Shown: positions 8,701-17,414, numbered from the stretch's first letter. The stretch: DNA of 64,000 bases from Saprospiraceae bacterium (GCA_020627785.1 JAHDGF010000020.1:1-64000), one strand, 5' to 3'. A program made the numbers and translations. Notes: generated by a model from the sequence alone, not told the origin.

Positions 8701-9856
8701 CTGTGGTTCTGAAGAAACCGTTGAAGAAACGAATGTAGAATTGTGTACCGGTGAAAACTATAATGGACATTATTTATCAGGACGTTATAGAATTGTACAT
8801 AATTCTGTTGATGGCTGTGATTCCATTGAATATGCTAATCTAACAGTCAATCAAAGTTATTACCACAACTTAGGTAATTTTAATGTATGTCCAGGAGAGG
8901 AAGTATTTGGGGAAACAGAAGAAGGTCAATATGTGGATTCATTATTAACAATAGATGGCTGCGATTCACTGATAGTGTTTAGAGTGAATCACCTATTTGT
9001 TAGTGATGATCAAGAATTATTTTTTTCCTTGTGTGAAGATAATCCATTTGGGATTTTGACGGATACATTGATCATTGATACCTTAACCACGTTTTCGGAT
9101 TGTGAATTTTATCGATTTAATTATTATGACATTAAGACGGAAGAAGATTTGAATTCCATCATTGACGTGAGCATCTGCAATGGAGAATCATATGAAGGTT
9201 TGAACGAATCAGGAACCTATCCTTTTTCCCATATTTCAGTAGATGGCTGTGACTCAACTCATACCATCAATTTATTTGTAGTAGATCAACTAGAAGAAAG
9301 TTTTGATACGATCATCTGTGCAGGTGAAATTTATGATGGGTATTTTGAGACTGGAATTTATCAAGATCAATTCACTACAGCCAGTGGTTGCGATTCCATT
9401 TTTACCTTAGACTTGACCGTGCTGGAGGCAATAGAAGAATCTTTAGAAGTCAATATTTGTGAAGGAGAAATTTTTGAAGGATTTACTGAAACTGGGATTT
9501 ACGAACTGAATTTCACGGCAGTAAATGGATGTGATTCATTGGTCGTTTTAGACTTAGAAGTGTTAGATGAAGATCATGTGGATTGCATTGATGTAGCAAC
9601 AGATGATTTAAAAACCGAGGAACTTTTATCCTTGTATCCCAACCCTGCAAATGATCAACTATGGTTAGCCATTGACAATGAGGTCATTCTTTTGAATTAT
9701 ACCATTGGTAATTTATCAGCAAAGGAAGTGATGCAGGGCAAGTTCTCTACTGAAAATTCAATTGATGTATCCACGTTGACATCAGGACTATATTTTATCC
9801 GCATTGAATTAGAGAATAATCACATGATTCATCGTAAATTTATAATCAGCAATTAA
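5702..9856 (+). CDS. large T9SS-secreted protein: propeller-like N-terminus, repeated CDS modules, type A sorting domain
   Basis: A 1384-residue exported protein. Residues 1-20 form a signal peptide ending GFSQ. The first ~640 residues contain weak BNR/propeller-like repeats (for example SGDIYFISDETIFRSVDDG). A collagen-binding/SdrD-like segment follows (SIFLDENSNCEIENEE), then a DUF11-like stretch on symmetric sandwich domains. Residues ~1015-1290 hold six modules of roughly 45 residues, each of the form CxGExYxG...ETGxY...GCDSxxxLxLxV, the third one degenerate. The last ~75 residues (LYPNPANDQLWLAI to the end) are a type A T9SS sorting domain. It is probably a cell-surface or released adhesin; binding partner unknown. 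A small lipoprotein gene follows after 23 bases. Confidence 0.85.
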   Translation: MLRIGLTFIAILMAFQGFSQTVITQSYPEIFEPDYENVYPQKDGSFLYYNDLEQAIMDCDSDFNDCTSYPTEFRLSYYLGLFKLENDAIGFEVSSFYYIYDPLKDEWFRISKFRSNLVDGEVYTTENNQLLKYDFGIGEFSIVLDENVRTIRSSPNRYFLSLTAGGPTKEYDKDWNFIKDTPGLYFSSDDSDIVAYAFDDAFWSSPAQYPLNVYELYLSLDGGENFELIKTLNGDELTDVFVFKNHVYFRYLSNAIITPFESTRPINRFGRINVNTLVEEEVLSNGLEPLVPVGEDLMQRRNSSIHKYVNGSFDEIEVINPTPPDEINSFEVTKIRTSKEGDLYAKSTELLYRYDKGSDDWIELLDGKLVIDFDVNDSGDIYFISDETIFRSVDDGLTYEFVSDYLVNPVMIKWISGNQWVARAFNSYYEPPSDIGLFCSDCWSHYPPLVFSTANNGGFWQERFVEYIPWSFEQTDIDYWINSDRFYQGTNQWYFYFLGNNCVSISNSISSYRDIDGADVNPRHWGVTKNDKIFTFSSGGAINYTESFNGGNWVDFDFEIEAVDVGQGVEEESLFVIGSEFGKRQLFYMENIDDGFNKFLVLDQDELSIPINDLEEVHAMIDDKVYLIHSDQTISKVVEVEQADNLVFGSIFLDENSNCEIENEEIDLNATIHFRMGNRQWTVVTSDGSYEIYLPKGTFDIEINVDSSLWSACPFPSQLTLDNEEMRELNIGLEANNSCEALELSLSSTMLFSDTGAIYFLHAKNIGNEATEEAVIELSLDSQLELNDINGNYTMINPNTFSIDLPSLLPGENATYEIQVELPVEDSVGKTYCIFAKISGAVDCDGNPVEQSLCQESINPQLNISQRSIFNEEGLTDVYFELDEWINVNLQYSNRFNQTADGFTISEEIFFPVDIFSVELISSSHPVEMFIEQPANLIFKSESSIPGMLEDSIRSQVVLNYRIKADANAVERDEWLSSANINFGIGNINSNTTEVIFRENCGSEETVEETNVELCTGENYNGHYLSGRYRIVHNSVDGCDSIEYANLTVNQSYYHNLGNFNVCPGEEVFGETEEGQYVDSLLTIDGCDSLIVFRVNHLFVSDDQELFFSLCEDNPFGILTDTLIIDTLTTFSDCEFYRFNYYDIKTEEDLNSIIDVSICNGESYEGLNESGTYPFSHISVDGCDSTHTINLFVVDQLEESFDTIICAGEIYDGYFETGIYQDQFTTASGCDSIFTLDLTVLEAIEESLEVNICEGEIFEGFTETGIYELNFTAVNGCDSLVVLDLEVLDEDHVDCIDVATDDLKTEELLSLYPNPANDQLWLAIDNEVILLNYTIGNLSAKEVMQGKFSTENSIDVSTLTSGLYFIRIELENNHMIHRKFIISN
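8738..9574 (+). repeat. six in-frame CxGE...GCDS modules inside the 1384-residue protein
   Basis: The translated sequence shows repeated units that start with a Cys-x-Gly-Glu motif (LCTGENY, VCPGEEV, ICNGESY, ICAGEIY, ICEGEIF) and close with a Gly-Cys-Asp-Ser motif followed by a hydrophobic strand. Unit 3 (LCEDNPFG...SDCEFYRF) is degraded. Each unit has two cysteines, which would allow one disulfide per module, as expected for stacked extracellular beta domains. The DNA has diverged, so these are old duplications. Confidence 0.75.
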
Positions 9857-9879
9857 ATATCAATTAGTAAAAACTTTCA

Positions 9880-10464
9880 ATGAATAATTCAATTAAGATT
9901 GTCGTAATATTTCTAATCGCTTTTTCCTCCATGAGCTGTGATAGAGATGCAGATTTTCAGTCGGGGGTTTTTGTAAATCCAGAAATCAGTATCATAGAAA
10001 CTGATGTTATTTCAGCGAGATATCAAGAGAATGAACAGCAAGTTAAATTTATAATTGAAGATCTCTTAAACACATCAGATGATAGGGAAGAGCCGTTTCC
10101 TGTGTTGGATTTTTTAACTCTTGGTGTTGATATGAATAATAATAACCTGCCGGATAACAATCTAGATAAAAGGTACTCTAAATCTTCTGGGGGCGAAAAT
10201 TGTATGCAATTCATACTTCAAGAAGGGAATGCTGGAACTGGTTGTATCCAAGAAGAAGGTTATACCTATTCAGTAGATTTTGCCTCCAGCAGTGCCTTTG
10301 GAGAAGAACATATTATTTATGAATTTATCATGAATAAAGACAATGTTTTTACAGAATCAGAAACGGTAGGTCTTGTTTTTATGCTGAGAGGAAATGATTC
10401 TGGTGGAGCAATACCTTCTGAAGAATTTCCATCATTTATTGAAACCATAGAGTTTTCACTTTAG
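9880..10464 (+). CDS. hypothetical lipoprotein
   Basis: A 194-residue protein with a lipoprotein signal: hydrophobic residues 6-17 and a lipobox FSSMSC, with the lipidated Cys at 20. The rest is acidic and has no motif I recognise; VLDFLTLGVDMNNNNLPDNN resembles the calcium-binding Asp/Asn-rich loops seen in secreted Bacteroidota proteins. It starts 23 bases behind the large T9SS protein and ends before a clear terminator at 10561, so the two genes probably share a transcript and may act together at the cell surface. Confidence 0.7.
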   Translation: MNNSIKIVVIFLIAFSSMSCDRDADFQSGVFVNPEISIIETDVISARYQENEQQVKFIIEDLLNTSDDREEPFPVLDFLTLGVDMNNNNLPDNNLDKRYSKSSGGENCMQFILQEGNAGTGCIQEEGYTYSVDFASSSAFGEEHIIYEFIMNKDNVFTESETVGLVFMLRGNDSGGAIPSEEFPSFIETIEFSL

Positions 10465-10560
10465 AAGACGTTTATATTTTATGCTTAGATGTATTATAGC
10501 GCTTTCGCAAATGCATTTCTTGCAAAAATAAAATTCAAAAAATATCATTTTCATAAGTGG

Positions 10561-10598
10561 CCCTTAGTTAGAGATCATCTCACAACTGAGGGTTTTTT
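10561..10598 (+). terminator. rho-independent terminator
   Basis: A nine-base stem (CCCTTAGTT with AACTGAGGG, one G-T pair), a 14-base loop and a run of six T. It ends the transcript of the T9SS protein / lipoprotein pair and isolates the next gene at 10629. Confidence 0.8.
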
Positions 10599-10628
10599 AT
10601 GGTTCCTTGAAAGCAACAATCAAATAAA

Positions 10629-11552
10629 ATGAAATCACTATTTACAATTTTATTACTGCTTGTGGTTCAAATTTTTGCTATCAGTCAAGAATTTGCCCCA
10701 ATTGGTGCTGTCTGGCACGTAGAAGTAGCTGAACCTTTTGCTCCTGAATGGTCAGGAACTTTGACAAATGAATCCATTAGAGATACGACGTTGAAAGGTT
10801 TGGATTGCAAAGTTATATTTAAAAGTCAACCAACAATATTTAATGAAATATTTGGGGAATACATACTTTGTCAACAAGGAGATTCAATTTCTCATTACAT
10901 AGAAACTTTAGACTCAATGAATCTCGTCATGGATTTTGGAGCACAAATCGGAGAATCCTGGGAATCCTTTGATCGTGCGAATGAATTTCAATCATTTGGA
11001 ACTCAAAATAATTATAAGTACACCGTCGACTCAATAAGTTACCTAATATTAGATAACGATGATTCTTTGAAAGTTCAACATTTAACTGTTCTTCAAAAAA
11101 ATTGGTCTCAACCTGAATCCGAATATTTTTGGAATTGGCAAACAGATCAATTGATTGAAAGAATTGGTTTTAGAAGTGCTCTATTACCAAGGAATGGTGG
11201 CGATGGATTAACGGATGATCAATTCGAAACAGATGTGAGGTGTTATCAAGACAATAACTTTGGATTGGTGAAGCTTACTGAAGAATCAAATTGTATTACT
11301 AGTTCGACAGAAGATTTAAGCAATGTTCAACTTAAAATATATCCTTCACCCACCAATGGAATGGTACGAATTGCAGGATTAGATGAATATGAAAATGTAA
11401 AGCTAACGCTGTTTGATTATTCAGGGAATCAAATAGAAGAATTCCTGAACATTAATGAACTCAACATAGGACATCTTGAAAATGGAATCTACTTTCTCAA
11501 TATATCTAGCCCTAAATTAATGGTGACAGAAAAAATATTACTAATAAAATAA
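10629..11552 (+). CDS. T9SS type A-sorted secreted protein, function unknown
   Basis: A 307-residue protein with a signal peptide (residues 1-19, ending AISQ). Residues ~20-215 form a single domain with conserved-looking aromatic and acidic residues (PIGAVWHVEV, YILCQQGDSISHYIE, YFWNWQTDQLIERIG) that I cannot assign. The last ~75 residues, from LKIYPSPTNGMVRI to TEKILLIK, are a type A sorting domain (TIGR04183 style). The protein should be exported by T9SS. It is monocistronic: a terminator lies upstream and 200 bases without a gene lie downstream. Confidence 0.8.
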   Translation: MKSLFTILLLLVVQIFAISQEFAPIGAVWHVEVAEPFAPEWSGTLTNESIRDTTLKGLDCKVIFKSQPTIFNEIFGEYILCQQGDSISHYIETLDSMNLVMDFGAQIGESWESFDRANEFQSFGTQNNYKYTVDSISYLILDNDDSLKVQHLTVLQKNWSQPESEYFWNWQTDQLIERIGFRSALLPRNGGDGLTDDQFETDVRCYQDNNFGLVKLTEESNCITSSTEDLSNVQLKIYPSPTNGMVRIAGLDEYENVKLTLFDYSGNQIEEFLNINELNIGHLENGIYFLNISSPKLMVTEKILLIK

Positions 11553-11752
11553 AGGGAAGTGTACAAGTAGAATCAGTTGATGTTGCAATAACTATATCGT
11601 AATGCTCTCAAGGATGATCGGTGGCATGGGAAATTAAATTCCAAAAAAGTAGCCAAACGTACGATATTTTAAGATGAGACCATGTCTACATCGCTAGGCT
11701 TGCATAGAAAACACTTATCATTTCCATTATTACTAGTTTAAAATAAAACAAA

Positions 11753-12478
11753 ATGACCAATCTCGAAATCATAAACGAATTAAAGCAGTCAACATTTGTT
11801 GACGAAGATGGAGAGAAGTATAAACTTGAATTCCAAAAGGGTCTTACGGATGAAGAAGTTCAGAGTCTAAAGCAAAAATTTCCAGGCAATCTTATACCAG
11901 ATGAATTAGTTGAAATCCTGAGAATTACAAAAGGCTGGAGTGGTTATGGGGCTGAAATGGTTTACTTTGACGCGATTGGTGTCTTTGGATTCACAGAGCT
12001 TTCGCCAAATTCAATATCCTTAGGAACTGATGGATTTGGGAACTATTGGGTTTTAGACATTTTGCAAAACGGGGATTTGGGGAAGGTGTTTTTTGTTTGT
12101 CATGACCCAGCAGTCCTTGTGATAAATTCTCAAAATTTAAATGAACATTTAAACCATCTTTTGTCTTTCTATAAGAAACCAACGGACTCTCCGCTAATTT
12201 CGATGGATAGTAAGTTGATTTTTGATATTTGGAAGCAAGAAAGTAATTTAATTCCTAAGGAGGAATTCAAAAACATAGGGAGTGCTTACAACGACTTTGT
12301 AAATCAATTTGCAGGAGACGATTGGACAATTGCGGATTTAAGTGAAGGAAAAAATCGAGATGGATTTCCTTGGGGTAAACTTGGTTCAAACGAACATACT
12401 AAACGTCATCCCAAAGAATTGGTTTGGATAATGGAAAATAAAAAGAAGGGCTTGCTGTCAAAACTATTCGGAAAATAA
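11753..12478 (+). CDS. SMI1/KNR4 (SUKH) domain protein
   Basis: A 241-residue cytoplasmic protein without signal peptide. Residues ~20-145 match the SUKH fold: LTDEEVQSLKQKFPGNLIPDELVEIL, then the GWSGYG turn, VFGFTEL, GTDGFGNYWVLDI and VFFVCHDPAVLV. In bacteria this family is dominated by immunity proteins that neutralise polymorphic or contact-dependent toxins, and stand-alone copies are common. No toxin gene sits next to it here, so it may be an orphan immunity gene or have another binding role. The C-terminal ~70 residues are not typical of the domain and end in a Lys-rich tail. Confidence 0.75.
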   Translation: MTNLEIINELKQSTFVDEDGEKYKLEFQKGLTDEEVQSLKQKFPGNLIPDELVEILRITKGWSGYGAEMVYFDAIGVFGFTELSPNSISLGTDGFGNYWVLDILQNGDLGKVFFVCHDPAVLVINSQNLNEHLNHLLSFYKKPTDSPLISMDSKLIFDIWKQESNLIPKEEFKNIGSAYNDFVNQFAGDDWTIADLSEGKNRDGFPWGKLGSNEHTKRHPKELVWIMENKKKGLLSKLFGK

Positions 12479-12896
12479 AAACTCTATTGGTTCTAATTGA
12501 CTATGAGCACATGTCCAGGTTTTTTGACTTTTCAGGATGTTTGCAGGTCATTTAAGTTAGTCTTCACTAAGAGGAGATATAGGTCACTAGAAATTTTATT
12601 TAAATCAACAATCGGACAAGCACAGGCCAAGGATCAAAATAATTTATAGGCTAACGTGCAAACAAAAAGGTGACTTGCCACTATAAAACCGCGATGTATT
12701 TATGCCCAAACTAAGGAAGTTGGTTAAGGAATAATCTGGAAGGTTAAATAGAAGAATTAGCATTGGACCTCAAATGCCTAAAGCTTACAAATGTAGAGTT
12801 AACTTTAGGAATTAGATTAGACTTAGAACATAGTAGTGGAAATTGTTTGTCAATGTATCTATCTTTACAAAAAACCGTATCTATTTATTTTGTTTT
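12479..12896 (+). other. gene-free stretch before the kinase gene
   Basis: I see no gene, tRNA or hairpin with T-run in this stretch. Close to its right end TATCTTTA at 12860-12867 resembles the Bacteroidota -7 promoter element and lies 29 bases before the ATG at 12897. A matching -33 element at proper spacing is not evident. Confidence 0.4.
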
Positions 12897-14969
12897 ATGC
12901 CAAGATTGAACTTAATACTTTTTTCTACTCTCATTAGAATTGTTTTGTTCTCTGCACTATTAGTTAATCAGCCCTCACTGGTCTATGCTAATACACTCGA
13001 AGTGGATAGTTTATTAGCCATATTAAATGGTGAAATTCCTTCTGAAGAAAAAGGAGAGATATTATTAAAATTGTCAAAAAGCCTTCAGGGTTCAGATATT
13101 GAATCATCATTTGAATATGCAAATAAAGCTTATGATTGGTCTATTGAGATGGCTGATAAAAACATAGAAGGTCAATCATTAAAATCAATTGGTACCCTTA
13201 AGTTGTTGAAGTGGGAACTAGACGAAGGGCTAGATTATCTCTTTAGGGCGATTGAGCTTATAGAACAGCATGGAACCAAAGAACAGCTTCAAGGCTGCTT
13301 GAATACCATCGGTTCGGCTTATTATCGGAAAGGTGATAATATGGTTGCTATGGAATATTTTGATAGAGCTATAAACACGCTTGAAAAGGATAGTCAGAAT
13401 GAATTGACTGCAGGAATTCTTGGAAATATAGCTAATATTCATTTTGCAGAGGGTGATCTTGAGAAAGCTCTCAAATACAGTCATCAAGCACTTGAGCTCA
13501 ATCGGGAAATCAATAACCTAAATGGAATAACTTCTACTCTAATAAATCTAGGTAGTCAATACAGTAAGAAGAAGAGCTATGATAAGGCCATTAAATATTA
13601 TGAGGAAGCATTAGAGATTGCTCGAAGTAATAAAAATAAAAGGCTAGAGGTTCTTGTATTGATGAATCTAGGTAATCGTTATTCGGCAAAAGAAGACTTT
13701 AATTTAGCAATGAGTTATCTTGAAAAAGCTCTTGTAATCTCTGATGAACTTGAAGACAGCGGTCAAAAAGGAAAAACATTATACAACATAGCTTCTCTCC
13801 AAAGGAAACTTAAGAATTATGATCAAGCAATTAGCTACGGTAAGCAGTCCTTAGAATTATCAAGTAAAGTTGGTAATAAGAAATGGGTTTTGCATAGTTA
13901 TAAATTGTTGGTTGAATGTTATAAGAGCAAAGAAGATTTTAAAAAAGCACTTGAGTTCAAATCTCTTTATCATACCCTGCAAGATAGCGTGTATAACATA
14001 GAGAAAAGTGAAAAAATATCAGAAATATCTACAAGGTATGAGACTAAAGAGAAAGAGATTGAAAATCAACGATTAAAAGATGAGCAGTTGAAGAATGAGG
14101 CAATAATACATCAACAAAAGACCATAGGTTTATTGATTGGCTTGATTCTTCTTTTAACCTTAACTGTTCTTGGGGTACTTTACAAAAACTATAAAAATAA
14201 AAGTAAATACAGTGAAAATCTTGTAAAAGAAGTTGCCTCTCGGACGGCTGACTTGGAAAAGTCTAATTTACAATTGAAGGTATCCAACATGGAGTTAGAA
14301 AGGTTTGCATATATAACTTCACATGATCTCAAAGAGCCTCTTAGAAATATTATGAGTTTTACTGGTTTATTAGATCGCAACCTCCCTGAGGAAGTAAGAA
14401 CTCAAAAAAATATTTCTCAGTATACAGAGTTTATTTTGAATAATACAAAGCAGCTAAATTTTTTAATAGAAGATGTATTAGAGTATTCTAGAATAGGAAC
14501 AAGCGAGCCAGAAATTAAGATGGAATATCTAAAGGATGTTCTAAACTCGGTTCTGTCTAGTATCTCTGAAGCTATAAATAAGAAAAATGTTGAAGTAAAA
14601 ATTGGAGACCTGCCTTTAGTTCAAGTTGAACAAACTAATTTATTTCAAGTCTTTAAATGTCTTATTGTCAATGGAATCAAATATAATGAAAATCCTAAGC
14701 CTATAATTTCGATTGAAGGGAAGTTGACAAATGGTATTTGTCAGATTTCTGTTACAGACAATGGCATTGGCATCGAGGAAAAATACCAAGACCAAATTTT
14801 CGAAATGTTCAAAAGACTACATGATAAAAGGAAGCATGGAGGTTCAGGTCTTGGTTTAGCTATTTGTAAGAAAATTTTGACAAGAATGAATGGAGATATT
14901 TTTGTCAAAAGTAAATTAGGCGAGGGAAGTACTTTTACTTTTAGTTTTCAGACTTCTGAAGAGGTTTAG
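12897..14969 (+). CDS. TPR-containing sensor histidine kinase
   Basis: A 690-residue sensor kinase when read from the ATG at 12897; an upstream TTG at 12843 would add 18 residues but sits before a -7-like promoter element. Order: signal peptide or anchor (1-32), about seven tetratricopeptide repeats (60-370; for example GSAYYRKGDNMVAMEYFDRAI), a coiled coil, one membrane segment (about 409-428), the dimerisation helix with phospho-acceptor His476 in ITSHDLKEPL, and an ATPase domain with DNGIGIEE and GGSGLGLAI. The TPR region should lie in the periplasm and sense a protein or peptide. There is no adjacent response regulator, so it is an orphan kinase. Confidence 0.88.
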   Translation: MPRLNLILFSTLIRIVLFSALLVNQPSLVYANTLEVDSLLAILNGEIPSEEKGEILLKLSKSLQGSDIESSFEYANKAYDWSIEMADKNIEGQSLKSIGTLKLLKWELDEGLDYLFRAIELIEQHGTKEQLQGCLNTIGSAYYRKGDNMVAMEYFDRAINTLEKDSQNELTAGILGNIANIHFAEGDLEKALKYSHQALELNREINNLNGITSTLINLGSQYSKKKSYDKAIKYYEEALEIARSNKNKRLEVLVLMNLGNRYSAKEDFNLAMSYLEKALVISDELEDSGQKGKTLYNIASLQRKLKNYDQAISYGKQSLELSSKVGNKKWVLHSYKLLVECYKSKEDFKKALEFKSLYHTLQDSVYNIEKSEKISEISTRYETKEKEIENQRLKDEQLKNEAIIHQQKTIGLLIGLILLLTLTVLGVLYKNYKNKSKYSENLVKEVASRTADLEKSNLQLKVSNMELERFAYITSHDLKEPLRNIMSFTGLLDRNLPEEVRTQKNISQYTEFILNNTKQLNFLIEDVLEYSRIGTSEPEIKMEYLKDVLNSVLSSISEAINKKNVEVKIGDLPLVQVEQTNLFQVFKCLIVNGIKYNENPKPIISIEGKLTNGICQISVTDNGIGIEEKYQDQIFEMFKRLHDKRKHGGSGLGLAICKKILTRMNGDIFVKSKLGEGSTFTFSFQTSEEV

Positions 14970-15103
14970 CAATGCTTGCGGAAGACAAAATAATCTTAGT
15001 ACAAGTCTAAATCATTGATTACATTTTACTTCTAAATCTTTTCAGGCTCCAACCCACCTTTCGAATTAAATCGAAAAGAATCTAGTAATTTATTGATTAT
15101 TCG

Positions 15104-15133
15104 TTTGATTCAATGAGCATTCCATTAAATTTG
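15104..15133 (+). promoter_or_regulatory. Bacteroidota-type promoter (TTTG - N18 - TAAATTTG)
   Basis: TTTG at 15104-15107 and TAAATTTG at 15126-15133 match the phylum's -33 and -7 consensus (TTTG and TAnnTTTG) with an 18-base spacer, close to the usual 19-21. Transcription would begin around 15138-15141, leaving a very short leader. That favours the ATG at 15154 over 15145 as the helicase start. Confidence 0.5.
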
Positions 15134-15153
15134 GATTCAATTAAATGCGATCT

Positions 15154-16290
15154 ATGTCCTTTTTAGACTTTAAGCTTCATCCTACCATCGTTAAAAATGC
15201 TGCTGCATTGGGATATGAAACACCCACACCAATACAGGCAGAAGCTATTCCAGTAGTTTTAAAGGGACGTGACCTTTTAGGAATTGCCAAGACTGGGACC
15301 GGGAAAACCATAAGTTTTGTGCTACCAATTTTGCATAAGCTTTTATTGAGACCTCCAGAAGCCCTAAGCAGAAAACCAAAGGTTCTTGTTATTGTCCCGA
15401 CCAGAGAGTTGGCCAATCAGATTTTAGAAGTGTTTGAAGAAATTGCCTTAAGGTTACCAATCAAACCTAAAGTCATGGCCGTATATGGAGGAGTTTCTAT
15501 AAACCCTCAGATGAAAAATATGTACGGAACAGAAATATTAATCGCAACTCCCGGGCGTCTGCTCGAACTGGATAGAGCTAAGTCCGTTGATCTTTCACAA
15601 GTAAAGGTATTGGTCTTAGATGAAGCGGATAAAATTTTAAACCTTGGATTTCAAAGAGACATGGAAGAGATTTTTGATCTGCTTCCAGCTAAAAAACAAA
15701 ATCTTCTATTTTCTGCAACCTTGAGCGAGAAGTTGACCAGTTTAAATGAGATGATACTTACTAGACCTGCAATCATCAATACGGTCAATGAAGAAGATGA
15801 TATTGAATTAATCAATCTCTCTGGATATTTTGTCAGCGATGATAGGAAGGGGCCACTGTTAAGGCATTTAATAAAGACCAAGGATATGAAACAGGTCTTA
15901 ATTTTCACCTCTTCAAGAATGAAGGCCGATAGAGTAGCCACTAAGCTAATGCGTAATGGAATAGAAGCCGTATCTATTCATGGTAAAAAGAGCCAAGTCA
16001 CCCGGATGGAAACTCTAAAGAAATTCAAATCTGGCAAACTTCAAGTAATGGTCGCTACTGATCTAATCTCTAGAGGGATAGATATCAGCGAACTGCCTTA
16101 CGTCATCAACTATGAACTTCCACGCTCACCAAAAGACTTCGTACATAGGGTAGGACGGACGGGTAGAGCCAATGTAGAAGGCCAAGCAATAACCTTCGTT
16201 ACTCGTGAAGAAACCCATCATTTTAAGGTTATCCTCAAAAAAATGAAGCGGTATGTAGATATGATTGATAGTGATGAAATGGATTTTTGA
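15154..16290 (+). CDS. DEAD-box RNA helicase
   Basis: A 378-residue RNA helicase (381 from the alternative ATG at 15145). All core motifs are present: Q motif PTPIQAEAIP, motif I AKTGTGKT, PTRELANQ, TPGR, motif II DEAD, motif III SAT, and in the second RecA domain TDLISRGIDI and HRVGRTGRA. There is no basic C-terminal extension, so this is a minimal helicase of the RhlE/CshA type that probably helps ribosome assembly or mRNA turnover in the cytoplasm. The gene stands alone behind its own promoter. Confidence 0.92.
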   Translation: MSFLDFKLHPTIVKNAAALGYETPTPIQAEAIPVVLKGRDLLGIAKTGTGKTISFVLPILHKLLLRPPEALSRKPKVLVIVPTRELANQILEVFEEIALRLPIKPKVMAVYGGVSINPQMKNMYGTEILIATPGRLLELDRAKSVDLSQVKVLVLDEADKILNLGFQRDMEEIFDLLPAKKQNLLFSATLSEKLTSLNEMILTRPAIINTVNEEDDIELINLSGYFVSDDRKGPLLRHLIKTKDMKQVLIFTSSRMKADRVATKLMRNGIEAVSIHGKKSQVTRMETLKKFKSGKLQVMVATDLISRGIDISELPYVINYELPRSPKDFVHRVGRTGRANVEGQAITFVTREETHHFKVILKKMKRYVDMIDSDEMDF

Positions 16291-16539
16291 GTTCAGATTC
16301 TTCTAATTTTAATGCTGTAATTTTTTGAGTCTTATTAAACTGGTGAAGCTGTCATAGACACATTTGCACCTGTTTCTACATCTCATATTAAGTCTTACAC
16401 CTTCTTTTCTCTTCCACTTCAGATGAACCTATATCCTGGCTTTTAGCCCTATTTCATTGGTGTTTCTTCCTTAATTCAATCATTTTTTATTGATTTTTCG
16501 ATGATTCCTTGCAAAGTTGGAAATTGTGTTATATGTTTG

Positions 16540-16561
16540 GTGTACTATTATACTAATACAC
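16540..16561. promoter_or_regulatory. 22-base palindrome, likely GntR (YtrA-type) operator
   Basis: The half-sites GTGTACTA (16540-16547) and TAATACAC (16554-16561) flank TTATAC. Nine of eleven base pairs of the 22-base dyad are complementary. It ends 16 bases before the first gene of an operon that encodes its own GntR-family regulator, at a place where bound protein would block transcription. Short GTGTA-TA type palindromes are usual for GntR operators. Autoregulation is inference from position and symmetry. Confidence 0.65.
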
Positions 16562-16577
16562 TATAAAATTCATTTGA

Positions 16578-17405
16578 ATGATTACCATAGAAAAACTAAA
16601 CTTCGCCTATTCAAAGAAGAATCCGCTCTTTCAGGATTTGGAATTGAAGTTGGCACCAGGAAAGATCTACGGATTGCTCGGAAAAAATGGAACTGGGAAG
16701 TCAAGTCTCCTTAAATTATTGACAGGCTCTGTTTTTCCTAAATCGGGTTCAATTAAAATTGAGGATTTCAATGCTCCTTCTCGGAGGCCAGCATATCTTG
16801 AAGACGTCTTTTTTCTTTCTGAGAATTATGAACTTCCAGCAATTTCTATTGATGCTTTTGCCAAGGCCAATGGACCACTTTACTCTAAGTTTGATGCGTT
16901 AAAATTTAAGTCCTTTGTTCAGCTTTTTGAAGTGGATTATAACTCCAACCTTGAGAAATTGTCATACGGTCAACGGAAGAAAGTTTTAATTTCATTCGCC
17001 ATTGCAACCAATGCGCGCTATCTATTTTTAGATGAACCGACGAATGGCTTAGATATACCATCTAAGTCTCAATTTAGAAAAGCACTTCTCTCTGGTTTTA
17101 AAGATGATCAGACAGTCATCATCTCAACACATCAAATCCGCGACTTAAATCAATTAATCGAATCCGTTATCATTATAGAAAAGGGGCAGATAATTTTTAA
17201 CAAGGATGTTTTTGAATTGGAAGAGAAATTGTTTTTCACAAGAAGTCTTCAAGAGACAGAAGAAGGAAGCATGTATTCAGAAATGATGCCAGGCGGATAT
17301 GTTCATGTTTTTCCAAATACAACCGGAGATATCTCTGAAGTTGAATTAGAAGTTCTCTTTAATGCAGTCATCAAAAATCCGTCACTTTTTAACCAACAAT
17401 TTTAA
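16578..17405 (+). CDS. ABC transporter ATP-binding protein
   Basis: A 275-residue ATPase subunit: Walker A GKNGTGKS (35-42), Q-loop region FFLSENYELP, signature LSYGQ (128-132), Walker B YLFLDEP (148-154) and the switch His in ISTHQIRD. It resembles the YtrB/BcrA group that pairs with a separate ABC-2 type permease, which is the next gene 9 bases on. The substrate is unknown; related systems handle antimicrobial peptides or cell-wall stress. The operon is preceded by a palindromic operator and also encodes a GntR regulator and a DUF2807 protein. Confidence 0.9.
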   Translation: MITIEKLNFAYSKKNPLFQDLELKLAPGKIYGLLGKNGTGKSSLLKLLTGSVFPKSGSIKIEDFNAPSRRPAYLEDVFFLSENYELPAISIDAFAKANGPLYSKFDALKFKSFVQLFEVDYNSNLEKLSYGQRKKVLISFAIATNARYLFLDEPTNGLDIPSKSQFRKALLSGFKDDQTVIISTHQIRDLNQLIESVIIIEKGQIIFNKDVFELEEKLFFTRSLQETEEGSMYSEMMPGGYVHVFPNTTGDISEVELEVLFNAVIKNPSLFNQQF

Positions 17406-17414
17406 ATCAAAACA

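Noticed and set aside
12843-12896. TTG start giving 18 more residues on the histidine kinase
   Set aside because: A -7-like element lies inside this stretch and the ATG at 12897 leads directly into a good signal sequence.
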